Assembly: GCF_001422925.1 (NCBI RefSeq)
Contig: NZ_LMNI01000001.1
Location: 680,902 to 744,901, forward strand
Reading direction: 5' to 3'
Source: Microbacterium sp. Leaf288
GTDB taxonomy: Bacteria; Actinomycetota; Actinomycetes; Actinomycetales; Microbacteriaceae
DNA: 64,000 nucleotides
The translations under genes and the position numbers were made by a program. Positions within the stretch are counted from its first letter, which is position 1, and every line of letters begins with the position of its first letter. Below the pieces are notes generated by a model, which saw only the letters and a list, made by a program, of their open reading frames with translations, had not been told where the DNA came from and made no database searches. Shown here piece by piece: positions 17,625 through 25,857 of this stretch.

Positions 17625-17663
17625 GGGGAACGGATGCCTCGGGCCGAGGCATCCGTGTTCCCC
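17625..17663. terminator. Hairpin terminator of the HAD phosphatase gene
   Basis: GGATGCCTCGG and CCGAGGCATCC flank a single G at 17632-17654. Outer GGGGAAC/GTTCCCC arms extend the stem, with a two-base bulge. It lies directly after the HAD stop codon. Confidence 0.7.
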
Positions 17664-17666
17664 GTG

Positions 17667-18476
17667 CTACAGCAGCTCGGGGTCTTCGGACTCGACGGGC
17701 TCGTGGTCGAGGAGGTCGGCGACCGAGTCCAGCACCTCGTCGGGGCGGAAGGGATAGCGGGCGATCTCGGCGGCGTCGCTGATGCCCGTCAGGACGAGCA
17801 CGGTGTGCAGGCCTGCCTCGATGCCGGCGACGACGTCGGTGTCCATGCGGTCGCCGATCATGCCGGTGTTCTCGGAGTGCGCGCCGATGCGGTTCAGGGC
17901 CGAGCGGAACATCATCGGGTTCGGCTTGCCGACGACGTAGGGCTCCATGCCCGTCGCCTTGGTGATGAGCGCCGAGATCGCACCCGTCGCCGGCAGCACG
18001 CCCTCGGTCGAAGGGCCGGTGGCGTCGGGGTTGGTCGCGATGAAACGGGCGCCGGCGTTGATGAAGCGGATCGCCTTCGTGATCGCCTCGAACGAGTAGT
18101 TGCGGGTCTCGCCGACGACGACGTAATCGGGATCGGTCTCGGTCATGATGAAGCCGGCCTCGTGAAGGGCCGTTGTGAGGCCCGCCTCGCCGATGACGAA
18201 CGCCGAGCCGCCGGGCATCTGCGACTTGAGGAAATCGGCGGTGGCCAGGGCCGAGGTCCAGATCGACTCCTCCGGCACGATGAGGCCGGAGGCCCGCAGC
18301 CGGGCCGACAGATCGCGCGGCGTGAAGATCGAGTTGTTGGTGAGAACGAGGAACGGCACACCCTGATCGGTCCACTGCTGCAGCAGATCCGATGCCCCGG
18401 GGATGGGGGTGTTCTCGTGGACCAGCACGCCGTCCATGTCGGTGAGCCAGCATTCGATGTCCGCGCGGGTCCGCAT
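17667..18476 (-). CDS. HAD-IIA family sugar-phosphatase-like hydrolase (NagD-like)
   Basis: 269 aa. Motif I is LTDMDGVLVHENTPIPG, motif II LVLTNNS, motif III Lys in VVGKPNPMM and motif IV MIGDRMDTDVVAGIEAGL. The C2-type cap domain between I and III marks subclass IIA, which hydrolyses small sugar or nucleotide phosphates in the cytoplasm; the natural substrate is unknown. The start ATG is preceded by TAGTCT at 6 bases (leaderless). Divergent from an SDR gene with only 40 bp between the two start codons. Confidence 0.9.
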   Translation of the reverse strand: MRTRADIECWLTDMDGVLVHENTPIPGASDLLQQWTDQGVPFLVLTNNSIFTPRDLSARLRASGLIVPEESIWTSALATADFLKSQMPGGSAFVIGEAGLTTALHEAGFIMTETDPDYVVVGETRNYSFEAITKAIRFINAGARFIATNPDATGPSTEGVLPATGAISALITKATGMEPYVVGKPNPMMFRSALNRIGAHSENTGMIGDRMDTDVVAGIEAGLHTVLVLTGISDAAEIARYPFRPDEVLDSVADLLDHEPVESEDPELL

Positions 18477-18482
18477 GCGTCA

Positions 18483-18488
18483 AGACTA
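18483..18488 (-). promoter_or_regulatory. Leaderless -10 element of the HAD gene
   Basis: TAGTCT on the minus strand, 6 bases before the ATG at 18476. Confidence 0.55.
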
Positions 18489-18503
18489 GGCGGCGGGCAG
18501 GCG

Positions 18504-18509
18504 TAGGGT
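18504..18509 (+). promoter_or_regulatory. Leaderless -10 element of the SDR gene
   Basis: TAGGGT with 7 bases to the GTG at 18517. The opposing -10 of the HAD gene lies only 15 bases away, so the two promoters are back to back. Confidence 0.55.
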
Positions 18510-18516
18510 CGTTCCC

Positions 18517-19461
18517 GTGACGTGGGACCCCCGGACCCTCCCAGACCTTTCCGGACGCGTGTACCTCGTGACCGGATCCAACGCCGGCCTCGGTTACTTC
18601 GCGTCCGAGCAGCTCGTGCGCGCCGGTGCGCACGTGCTCATGTCAGCGCGCCATCCGAACCGCCTGTCGGCCGCGCGCGCGGCGATCCGCCGCCGGGTTC
18701 CGGAGGCCGCACCCGACGCGACCGAGCCGCTCATCCTCGACACCTCGAACCTCGCGTCGGTGCGCTCCGCCGCTGCGAGCGTCCGCGGCAAAGGCCCTCT
18801 CGACGGCGTGCTGCTCAACGCCGGCATCGTCCATGCCCCGAAGTCGCGCGAGACCACGATCGACGGGCACGAGGTCGTGTTCGCGACCAACGCCCTCGGC
18901 CACTACGCGCTCGCCGGAGAGCTCCTGCCGGCTCTCGCCGACGCCCACGGGCGCATGGTGTGGGTGGGGAGCATGTCGACCTCGCTCACGCCGTACGACC
19001 CGGTCGACCCGCAGCTCGTCGACGACTACACGGCCTGGCGCGCGTACGTGCAGTCGAAGGTCGCGACGACGGCGCTCGGGTTCGAGGCCGACCGGCGCCT
19101 CCGCGCGGCCGGCATCCCGGTCGCGAGCGTCGTCGCCCACCCGGGCTACTCGACCGGCGGCCGCACGCCCGGCATCGTCGGCGTCAACGAGCCGTCGCGC
19201 GCCAAGCGCTTCCGCGACAACCTGCAGGCGGCGATGGCGCAGTCGAAGGAGCACGGCGCCTGGCCGCTCGTGCGGGCCCTCACGGATCCCGAGGTCGAGG
19301 GCGGCGAGTTCTGGGGCCCGCGCACCGGCTCGCGCGGCGAGCCCCGCAAGCAGACCGCCTCGAAGATCACCCGCGACCCGGTCGTGGCCGCGCGCCTCTG
19401 GGACGTCGCCGAGACCGCCACGGGCGTGCGCTGGCCGTTCGAGGTGACGGCGCGCCGCTGA
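18517..19461 (+). CDS. Short-chain dehydrogenase/reductase
   Basis: 314 aa, GTG start. NAD(P)-binding TGSNAGLG near the N-terminus, LNAGIV in the middle, catalytic Ser in VWVGSMSTS and the Tyr/Lys pair in YVQSKVATTALGFE. The sequence resembles retinol-dehydrogenase/WW-domain-oxidoreductase-like SDRs, which reduce carbonyls on hydrophobic substrates; the substrate here is unknown. It converges with mntR. Confidence 0.88.
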   Translation: MTWDPRTLPDLSGRVYLVTGSNAGLGYFASEQLVRAGAHVLMSARHPNRLSAARAAIRRRVPEAAPDATEPLILDTSNLASVRSAAASVRGKGPLDGVLLNAGIVHAPKSRETTIDGHEVVFATNALGHYALAGELLPALADAHGRMVWVGSMSTSLTPYDPVDPQLVDDYTAWRAYVQSKVATTALGFEADRRLRAAGIPVASVVAHPGYSTGGRTPGIVGVNEPSRAKRFRDNLQAAMAQSKEHGAWPLVRALTDPEVEGGEFWGPRTGSRGEPRKQTASKITRDPVVAARLWDVAETATGVRWPFEVTARR

Positions 19462-19477
19462 CCCGCGCGCACAGCAT

Positions 19478-19542
19478 CGGAGGTTGTGGGCGGCACGCCG
19501 GCGCGCAGCATCCCGTCCCCGGCGTGTCGTCGTGAATCTCCG
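19478..19542. terminator. Imperfect hairpin between the SDR gene and mntR
   Basis: CACGCCGG at 19494-19501 pairs with CCGGCGTG at 19519-19526, and CGGAG/CTCCG arms close the outside. It lies between convergent stop codons. Confidence 0.4.
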
Positions 19543-19588
19543 ATTCTGTGTCGGGACACGCATGCCGCGACCCCGGCCGAGACTCGCG

Positions 19589-20242
19589 TCAGGCGCTGAG
19601 CCAGACGGCGTCGGCTGCGGCCTCGGGAAGCGACACCGACGCGGTCCCGATGCCCTCACCCATCGTTAAACGCAGGGCCGCAGCATCCGTCACCGTCACG
19701 GTCGCGCCGACGGCCACGCCGGCCGACTCGACGGCCCGAAGCAGCTCCGGGTCGCGGTCGCTCACGCGCAGCACGCGGCCCACGTGTCCGACCGGCGCGG
19801 TGGCGAGCAGCACGAAGGGTTCGCGGTGGACCTGGCCCGCAGCATCCGGGATCGCGTCACCGTGCGGGTCGAAGCGCGGCCTGCCGAGCCGCTCGTCGAT
19901 GCCCTCGAGCAGCCGGTCGCTGATCGCGTGCTCGAGCACCTCGGCTTCGTCGTGCACCTCGTCCCACGCGTAGCCGAACTCGCTCACGAGCCACGTCTCG
20001 ATCAGGCGGTGGCGGCGGATGATCGCCGCCGCGCGGCGCTCACCCTCCTCGGAGAGCGCGATGGGCCCGTACGGGCGATGCGTGACGAGACCCTGGGCGG
20101 CGAGCTTCTGGACCATCTCGGTGACGCTCGACGGCGCGAGGCCGAGCTCAGCGGCCAGCTGCGACGGCGTGATGCGGTCGTCCTGCCACTCGGTGTGGTG
20201 GTAGATCGTCTTCAGGTAGTCGTCGATCGCAGGGGAGGCCAC
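19589..20242 (-). CDS. mntR: DtxR/MntR-family metal-dependent repressor
   Basis: 217 aa from a GTG. N-terminal winged helix with ITPSQLAAELGLAPSSVTEM. The dimer and metal-binding region contains RHRLIETWLV and HDEAEVLEHAISD, which supply His/Glu ligands. A C-terminal FeoA/SH3-like domain spans about 145-217. Members repress metal uptake when Mn(II) or Fe(II) is plentiful. The nearby mntH with two palindromic boxes makes manganese the likely signal. A TACCCT hexamer 6 bases upstream indicates a leaderless mRNA. mntR and mntH are both on the minus strand, mntH first. Confidence 0.88.
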   Translation of the reverse strand: MASPAIDDYLKTIYHHTEWQDDRITPSQLAAELGLAPSSVTEMVQKLAAQGLVTHRPYGPIALSEEGERRAAAIIRRHRLIETWLVSEFGYAWDEVHDEAEVLEHAISDRLLEGIDERLGRPRFDPHGDAIPDAAGQVHREPFVLLATAPVGHVGRVLRVSDRDPELLRAVESAGVAVGATVTVTDAAALRLTMGEGIGTASVSLPEAAADAVWLSA

Positions 20243-20248
20243 GGTTTC

Positions 20249-20254
20249 AGGGTA
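20249..20254 (-). promoter_or_regulatory. Leaderless -10 element of mntR
   Basis: TACCCT on the minus strand, 6 bases before the GTG at 20242. It would allow mntR expression apart from mntH. Confidence 0.5.
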
Positions 20255-20266
20255 CCGGGCGGCCTT

Positions 20267-21634
20267 TCACGCGCCCGTCAGCACCAGGTACAGCAGCACG
20301 CCGTTGAGGGCGATGAGGAACACGGATGCTGCGATCCCCGCGATCGTCGTCCACACGCGGTTGCGGTACCCGCCGAGCACCTCGCGGTTGGCGGTGAGCG
20401 CGACCAGGGGGATGAGCGCGAACGGGATGCCGAACGACAGCACCACCTGGCTCAGCACGAGGGCGACCGTCGGGTCGAAGCCGATCGCGAGGATCGCGAG
20501 TGCGGGGATCAGCGTGACCAGCCGGCGGGCGAGCAGCGGCACGCGGATGTGCAGCAGGCCGTGCATGATCTCGGCGCCGGCGTATGCGCCGACCGACGTG
20601 CTGGCCAGGCCGCTGGCCAGAAGGCCGACGGCGAACAGCGTGGCGACGAGCGGCCCGAGGCCCGCGTACAGCGCGGCGTACGCACCCTCGAGCGAGTCGG
20701 TGCCGGGGACGCCTGCGAGATTCGCCGCCGCGAGCAGCAGGATGCAGAGGTTCACGGTGCCCGCGATCAGCATCGCGATGGTGACGTCCCATTTGGTCGC
20801 GCGCAGGAGGCGACGGGTGGGGATGCCGCGCAGCTCGGCCAGCGTCGGGTCTGCCGGGGCCCCGATCGGGGCGTCGGCAGCGCGGGAGCCGCGCGGCATC
20901 AGTCGGTCGCCGCCGAGCGCCCCGCCGGCCGGCGCCGGGGCGAAGCGGTCGCGCGCCAGGGCGCTGTGCGCGTAGATGGCGTGCGGCATGATCGTGGCGC
21001 CGAGGATCGACGCCGCCAGCAGCACCGAGTCGGTGCCTTCGAAGCGCGGCACGAGGCCCGCCACCACGCTCGCGCCGTCGGGCGGGGCGACGAACACGCC
21101 GAACGAGAACCCGATCGCGATGATGGCGAGCAGGCCGATCACGACGAACTCGAACGTGCGCGGACCGCGCCGCGACTGGATGAGCAGGAGCGCGATCGAC
21201 ACCGCGCCGGTGATCGCGCCGCCCCACAGCAGCGGGACGCCGAAGAGGAGGTTGAGAGCCACGGCGCCGCCGATCACCTCGGCGATGTCGGTCGCCATCG
21301 CGACGAGCTCGGCCTGCAGCCAGTACGCGCGGCGGCCCCAGCGGTTGCCGATGCGGTGGCCCAGGGTCTCGGGGAGGCTGCGGCCGGTGACGATGCCGAG
21401 CTTGGCCGACAGGTACTGGATGAGCCAGGCCATCACGTTGCCGAGCACCACGACCCACACCAGCAGGTACCCGTACCGGGCGCCCGCCGTCATGTTGCTC
21501 GCGACGTTGCCGGGGTCGAGGTAGGCCACCCCCGCCACGAGCGCCGGGCCGATCAGCCATGCGAGGCGCGGCATCGACACGCGTCGGCTCAGGAGCGGCG
21601 TCGGCGTGCTGACATCCTCGGCAGTTTTCGGCAT
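20267..21634 (-). CDS. mntH: Nramp-family Mn(II)/Fe(II) transporter
   Basis: 455 aa integral membrane protein with about 11 helices. The Nramp signatures are visible: DPGN in the first helix (AYLDPGNVAS) and IMPHAIYAHS in the sixth, whose Asp/Asn and Met/His coordinate the metal. It imports divalent metal with protons. An insertion between helices 6 and 7 (RFAPAPAGGALGGDRLMPRG onward, about 50 residues) is longer than in E. coli MntH. The ATG at 21634 lies inside the first operator; the next Met (21574) has no ribosome site, so the leaderless start is preferred. Confidence 0.93.
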   Translation of the reverse strand: MPKTAEDVSTPTPLLSRRVSMPRLAWLIGPALVAGVAYLDPGNVASNMTAGARYGYLLVWVVVLGNVMAWLIQYLSAKLGIVTGRSLPETLGHRIGNRWGRRAYWLQAELVAMATDIAEVIGGAVALNLLFGVPLLWGGAITGAVSIALLLIQSRRGPRTFEFVVIGLLAIIAIGFSFGVFVAPPDGASVVAGLVPRFEGTDSVLLAASILGATIMPHAIYAHSALARDRFAPAPAGGALGGDRLMPRGSRAADAPIGAPADPTLAELRGIPTRRLLRATKWDVTIAMLIAGTVNLCILLLAAANLAGVPGTDSLEGAYAALYAGLGPLVATLFAVGLLASGLASTSVGAYAGAEIMHGLLHIRVPLLARRLVTLIPALAILAIGFDPTVALVLSQVVLSFGIPFALIPLVALTANREVLGGYRNRVWTTIAGIAASVFLIALNGVLLYLVLTGA

Positions 21635-21669
21635 ACCGAAAACGTACCCTGTTTTCGGTGCACCGAAAA
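21625..21669 (-). promoter_or_regulatory. mntH leaderless promoter with two MntR-type operators
   Basis: Box 1, TTTTCGGCATACCGAAAA (21625-21642), and box 2, the perfect palindrome TTTTCGGTGCACCGAAAA (21652-21669), have centres 27 bp apart. The -10 TACGTT (21646-21641, minus strand) is followed by 6 bases and the ATG at 21634. Box 1 therefore overlaps both the -10 and the start codon, and box 2 sits over the spacer/-35 zone. Bound MntR would block polymerase directly. Confidence 0.75.
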
Positions 21670-21710
21670 GACTGCGACGGCACAGTCAGCCGGCGAGACG
21701 AGGGAATCGG

Positions 21711-21758
21711 CTGAGACCGGGGACGCGGTCCTGTGTCTCGGTGAGAGTCCCCTGTCTC
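21711..21758. terminator. Imperfect hairpin downstream of the partner-switching operon
   Basis: TGAGACCGGGGAC pairs with GTCCCCTGTCTCG (11 of 13 positions). It follows the stop of the HATPase gene on the minus strand and precedes mntH. Confidence 0.45.
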
Positions 21759-21767
21759 GGGGTGCGG

Positions 21768-22178
21768 TCAGTCGCGGCGCAGGCGGCGCAGCCGCCAGAC
21801 GTTGCCGCGCTCGGTCTCGTGGACGAGTTCGTCGAGGGTGGCGAGGGCGATCGCGAGCCCTCGTCCGGACTCGGCGTCGGAGCCTGGCATCGAGACCGAG
21901 CCGAGGTCGATGAGGGCGGGCTCGGCGGTGTCGGTGAAGACCGCCGAGAGCGCGTCGGCGTCGGCCTCCAGTTCGACGGTCACGTGGACGGGCTCCCGCG
22001 CGAGGGCGTGCTCGGCGACATTCGTGGCGACTTCGCTGACCGCCAGGCGGAACAGCATCGCGTCCTCGTCGCCGACGTCCGGGACGCGGCGGAGCAGCTC
22101 GTCGAGGGCATCGTGCACGCGGTCGACGAGCGCGTCGTCGGCCACGCCTTCGAGGCGGATCGTCGGCTCAGTCGCCAT
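21768..22178 (-). CDS. Anti-sigma-factor-like HATPase (RsbW/SpoIIAB-type)
   Basis: 136 aa. GHKL kinase-fold landmarks: FRLAVSEVATNVAEHALA (N box) and PGSDAESGRGLAIALATLDEL (G box). In partner switching, this protein binds and inhibits a target (a sigma factor or other effector) or phosphorylates the STAS antagonist. It overlaps the STAS gene by 11 bp at the end of a four-gene operon. No sigma gene is present, so the target lies elsewhere or is the glycosyltransferase itself. Confidence 0.85.
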   Translation of the reverse strand: MATEPTIRLEGVADDALVDRVHDALDELLRRVPDVGDEDAMLFRLAVSEVATNVAEHALAREPVHVTVELEADADALSAVFTDTAEPALIDLGSVSMPGSDAESGRGLAIALATLDELVHETERGNVWRLRRLRRD

Positions 22179-22500
22179 CGAACGCCGACTCCGGCGTCGG
22201 GTGATCGCGCAGCACGCGGTCGAGGTTGGTGAGCTTCAGTACGCGGCGCACCGGCTCGGTGGCGGCTGCGATGCGCAGGTCGCCGCCGGCGAGCCGGGCC
22301 GACTTGAGGCCGCCGATGAGCGCGCCGAGCCCGGACGAGTCGACGAACTCGGTGCCCGACAGGTCGACCACGATGCGCGTGCTGCCGCCGCCGACGAGGT
22401 CGTCCACCGCCTTCTTGAGCCGGGGCACGGAGGTCGCGGTCAGCCGGCCCTCGGGCCGGACGACGGCGAAAGCCTCGCCGGGTGTCACGATCAGATTCAC
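22168..22500 (-). CDS. STAS-domain anti-anti-sigma factor-like protein
   Basis: 110 aa, GTG start overlapping the glycosyltransferase stop. STAS fold with RIVVDLSGTEFVDSSGLGALIGGLKSAR; the Ser in DSSGLG is the usual phosphorylation site. The dephosphorylated form would bind the HATPase partner and release its target. The upstream SpoIIE-type phosphatase in the same operon would perform the dephosphorylation. Confidence 0.9.
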   Translation of the reverse strand: MNLIVTPGEAFAVVRPEGRLTATSVPRLKKAVDDLVGGGSTRIVVDLSGTEFVDSSGLGALIGGLKSARLAGGDLRIAAATEPVRRVLKLTNLDRVLRDHPTPESAFDGD

Positions 22501-24455
22501 GCTGCCTCCTCGGGCTCGGGGACGGGCCGCGCGGGCCCGCGGTACAGGGCGGCCTGGACGATGACGCTCAGCACGGCCAGGTCATAGATCACCCACACCG
22601 TGTTGACGAGCGTGCCCGTGCCGTCGGCGGTTCCGACCGCCAGGCGTGACAGGCCGAGCACGAGGGCGAGCGCGAGCACCACGATCGCCGTCAGCTGCGG
22701 CCAGATCTCGCGCCACGGCGGGCCGGACTCGTCGCGGCCGTCCTTCTTGGTGACGGCGAAGCCGAGGGGGCGCTTCAGCACGACGTTCGAGAACGCCGAC
22801 GTGCATGCCTTGATCCACACCGGGAAGAGCGCCAGCGCGTACTGCTGGCCGCGCCACGTCTTGATGCCCTTCGCCACGACGAGGAACAGGATCTGGTTGA
22901 CGATGAAGTACGGAAGGAAGCGCGCGAAGAAGTCGACGCTCCACGCGGTGACCGGCATCACTCCGAAGACGAGGTAGATGACCGGCGCCGCGAGATAGAC
23001 GATCGCCGTGAATCCCGACAGGTAGCTCCACATCGTCGCGAAGTACATCAGCCGCTGACCCGCCGACAGGCCCTTCTTCGCGAGCGGGTTGTCGCGCAGC
23101 ATCACCTGGAGGGTGCCCTGCGCCCAGCGCAGTCGCTGCGTGAGCATCGTGCGCAGGTCCTCCGGGGCGAGCCCGTGCGCCAGGATCTCGTGGTGGTAGA
23201 CGCTCTTCCAGCCGAGCGAGTGCAGCTGCATCGCCGTCGCCATGTCCTCGGTGACCGAGATCGTGGCCATCGGCTGCACGGGCTGCGCCTCGTCGGGGCG
23301 GTCCACGCGGAGCGCCTCGAGCAGTGCCGACACCGAGTCGATGGCGCCGAGCGGCGACAGCTCGCGCGCGGCGAGGGCGTCCAGGCCCGCGTCGTCGATG
23401 ACGATCGCGTCGAGCTCGGCGTCGCGCTGGACCGGCAGCTCGCCGATCGACGCGAGGTCGGCGCGCATGCGCGACAGGTCGCCCCGCACCAGCTCCCGCG
23501 AGGCCGTGTCGACGGCGGATTGCACGCGGTAGGTGACATCCGCGATCGGCTCGCCCTCGTCGAGCCGGGCGCGGGCCTGCGTGACCTCGCTGCGCAGCAC
23601 CCGCAGCTGCTGACGCACGGCGGGATCGGCGTCGCGGTCGCGCGCCGCGTGGGCGAGCAGCGACTCGGAGGCCTTCAGCGTGCGCGCCGTGGACTGCTCG
23701 AGGCTGCGGACGTACCCGACGATGCCCAGCTGCATGAGTGCGTCGCGGCGCAGCACGGCGTTCGAGCCGCAGAAGAACGCCGCGTTCCAGCCGTCCTTGC
23801 CTTGCTGGATGGGGCCGTAGAACAGCGGCGCCTGACTGCCGAGCGGATCCGCGTCGTCGACGTTGACGAACCACTGCGGGGTCTGGACGAGGGCGACCTC
23901 AGGGTCGTCGGCGAAGTAGCCGAGGGTGCGGTGGAGGATGAGCGGATCGGGCACCTGGTCGGCGTCGAGGATCAGGAGGAACTCGCCCTCCGTCTGGAAG
24001 AGCGCATTGTTGAGGTTGCCGGCCTTCGCGTGCCGCGGCTTGCCGGCCCAGTCGGCGGAGCGCGTGATGTAGCCGACGCCGAGCCGGCGGGCCGCGGCGG
24101 CCATGTCGGGTCGCGCACCGTCGTCGAGGATCCACGTCTCGTGCGGGTAGGCGATGGACTTCGCAGCCCGGGCGGTCGCGATCACCATGTCGACGGGCTC
24201 GTTGTAGGTCGTGATGAGCACGTCGACCGTGCCCTCGGGAGGCGAGGCCGGGGCCGGGCGCTCGCGGGCGCGCCACATCGTCGCCGAGAACAGGAAGGTG
24301 TCGATGAGGCTGTAGGTCTCGGCGATCACCAGCGGCACCGCGATCCACCACGCCGCCCAGTTCACCGAGTCGAGCCAGCGCCAGACGATGTAGTTGACGC
24401 CGAGCAGCACCGACAGCAGCGCCAGGATGCGGATCCAGACGAAGCGTGCGCTCAC
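22497..24455 (-). CDS. BcsA-like family 2 glycosyltransferase with a large insertion
   Basis: 652 aa, GTG start overlapping the phosphatase stop (GTGA). Two N-terminal helices, then GT-A motifs: DDG (111-113), DAD (164-166, ILDADQVPDP), FFCGSNAVLRR, TED (402-404) and QRLRW (440-444), followed by 4-5 C-terminal helices. This is the cellulose/hyaluronan/curdlan-type processive synthase plan. Between FCGSN and TED there are about 160 residues where BcsA-type enzymes usually have fewer than 30. The insertion is charged and probably helical. It lacks a PilZ domain. The polymer made is unknown; regulation by the flanking partner-switching genes is likely. Confidence 0.85.
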   Translation of the reverse strand: MSARFVWIRILALLSVLLGVNYIVWRWLDSVNWAAWWIAVPLVIAETYSLIDTFLFSATMWRARERPAPASPPEGTVDVLITTYNEPVDMVIATARAAKSIAYPHETWILDDGARPDMAAAARRLGVGYITRSADWAGKPRHAKAGNLNNALFQTEGEFLLILDADQVPDPLILHRTLGYFADDPEVALVQTPQWFVNVDDADPLGSQAPLFYGPIQQGKDGWNAAFFCGSNAVLRRDALMQLGIVGYVRSLEQSTARTLKASESLLAHAARDRDADPAVRQQLRVLRSEVTQARARLDEGEPIADVTYRVQSAVDTASRELVRGDLSRMRADLASIGELPVQRDAELDAIVIDDAGLDALAARELSPLGAIDSVSALLEALRVDRPDEAQPVQPMATISVTEDMATAMQLHSLGWKSVYHHEILAHGLAPEDLRTMLTQRLRWAQGTLQVMLRDNPLAKKGLSAGQRLMYFATMWSYLSGFTAIVYLAAPVIYLVFGVMPVTAWSVDFFARFLPYFIVNQILFLVVAKGIKTWRGQQYALALFPVWIKACTSAFSNVVLKRPLGFAVTKKDGRDESGPPWREIWPQLTAIVVLALALVLGLSRLAVGTADGTGTLVNTVWVIYDLAVLSVIVQAALYRGPARPVPEPEEAA

Positions 24456-25600
24456 GCATCCCTCCTCACGACGAGCACCGTGACGTCGTCGGGCGCGCCG
24501 CGCCGCGCGGCGAGGGCCGTCGCCTCCTGCACGGCCCCGGCGGGGCCGAGATCGCGCAGCGTGTCGTGCACGTGACCGAACGGGTCGTCGGCGTCGAGCA
24601 CGTCGAGCAGGCCGTCGCTGCAGACCATGAACACGTCACCCGGATCGAGCTGCGCCGCCGATGCCGTGCGGGTCTCGTCGAATCCCATGCCCAGCGGCAG
24701 GCCCGTCGACCTCAGCGGCTCCCACGTCCCTCCGGCGCGCAGCACGAACGCGAGGCTGTGTCCCGCGTCGACGAAGGCCATCCTGCCGGACGCGATGTCG
24801 ATGTCGGCGGCGACGGCGGTCACGAAGATGTTCGACCCGCCGATGTCGTCCTCGAGCATGCGGTCGATCTCGCTCACCGCCTGGGTGAGCGGGCGCTCCG
24901 GGGCGGTGCGCAGCGAAGCGCGCACAGCGGAGGCGATGATCGCGGGCCCCGCACCCTTGCCCATGACGTCGGCCAGGGTGACCCGCAGCCGCCCGTCCAC
25001 GACCTGCCAGTCGTAGACGTCGCCGAGCAGATGCCCCGCCGGAGCAGCCGCGGCGGCGAGCGTGTAGCCCGGCACCTCGGGCGTGCGCGCGGGGAGCATC
25101 GCGCGCTGGACGACGGACGCGTAGTCCAGCTCGCCCCTGTCCATGATCTCGGCCTGCACCCACAGGGCGAGTTCGCGCAGCAGCTCCCTGCCGCGATCGT
25201 CGAGGGTGCGCGGCTCGGTGTCGACGATGCACAGCGTGCCGACCTGCTCTCCGCCCGGCGCTCGCAGCGGATGCCCGGCGTAGAACCGCAGGTGCGGATC
25301 GCCGACCACGAAAGGGTTCTCGGCGAACGTGTCGTCGGTGGTGGCATCCTCGACCACCAGCGTCCCCTCCTGCCGGATCGTGAGGTCGCAGAAGGAGTCG
25401 GCGCGCGGCGCCTCGTGGCCGCCGAGACCGATCTGCGCCTTGCGGAACTGCCGGTCGCCGTCCATGAGCGTGACGCTCACCATGGGGACGCCGAACATCT
25501 CCTGAGCCAGCCGGGCGACGCGGTCGACGCGTTCATCCGGTGGGGTGTCCAGCACCCCGAGTGCTTCGATGGCGCGCTGACGCTTCTGATCGTCGAACAA
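24452..25600 (-). CDS. GAF-domain SpoIIE/PP2C-type serine phosphatase
   Basis: 382 aa from the TTG at 25600, preceded by a GGGGGG run. The frame stays open to a GTG at 25720, but codons there have low third-position GC and no ribosome site, so I prefer the shorter form. An N-terminal GAF domain (IEALGVLDTPPDERVDRVAR to the region near residue 150) is followed by a PPM-type phosphatase with VTLADVMGKGAGPAIIASAV and PGDVFMVCSDGLLDVLD (metal-binding Asp residues). First gene of the operon; its job is to dephosphorylate the STAS protein after a signal at the GAF domain. Confidence 0.82.
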   Translation of the reverse strand: MFDDQKRQRAIEALGVLDTPPDERVDRVARLAQEMFGVPMVSVTLMDGDRQFRKAQIGLGGHEAPRADSFCDLTIRQEGTLVVEDATTDDTFAENPFVVGDPHLRFYAGHPLRAPGGEQVGTLCIVDTEPRTLDDRGRELLRELALWVQAEIMDRGELDYASVVQRAMLPARTPEVPGYTLAAAAAPAGHLLGDVYDWQVVDGRLRVTLADVMGKGAGPAIIASAVRASLRTAPERPLTQAVSEIDRMLEDDIGGSNIFVTAVAADIDIASGRMAFVDAGHSLAFVLRAGGTWEPLRSTGLPLGMGFDETRTASAAQLDPGDVFMVCSDGLLDVLDADDPFGHVHDTLRDLGPAGAVQEATALAARRGAPDDVTVLVVRRDA

Positions 25601-25845
25601 CTGGCCCCCCGGTCGTACGGTCTTTCCCAGTATGACCGGCGTGCGCTTTCCGAGTCGAGCCGAACCACGCAGTGAGACGAGATCGGTCGGCCACACGCCG
25701 TGCGAGCCGTCCGTCGGCACGTCCGCGACGGCCGCCGCACCCCTGATCGCCGAGAAGGGTTCGCGATTCAGGATGGATGCCGCGTGACGGCGCCATGGCG
25801 CTCGCTGCGGGCGTCCGGTCCTGCGTTGCGAACCGCAGCGCGGGA

Positions 25846-25851
25846 TAGCCT
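25846..25851 (+). promoter_or_regulatory. Leaderless -10 element of the TrmH-family gene
   Basis: TAGCCT with 6 bases to the GTG at 25858. The rest of the gap from 25601 shows no feature I can support. Confidence 0.5.
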
Positions 25852-25857
25852 GGGCCG

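Noticed and set aside
17139..18506. Open frames on both strands across the 156-bp repeats, apparently encoding repetitive proteins
   Set aside because: The period is a multiple of three, so stop-free frames arise passively. No start signal, and the frames run into the antisense of the HAD gene.
25601..25720. N-terminal extension of the GAF/SpoIIE phosphatase to the GTG at 25720
   Set aside because: Codons there have low third-position GC and there is no ribosome site; kept only as an alternative start.
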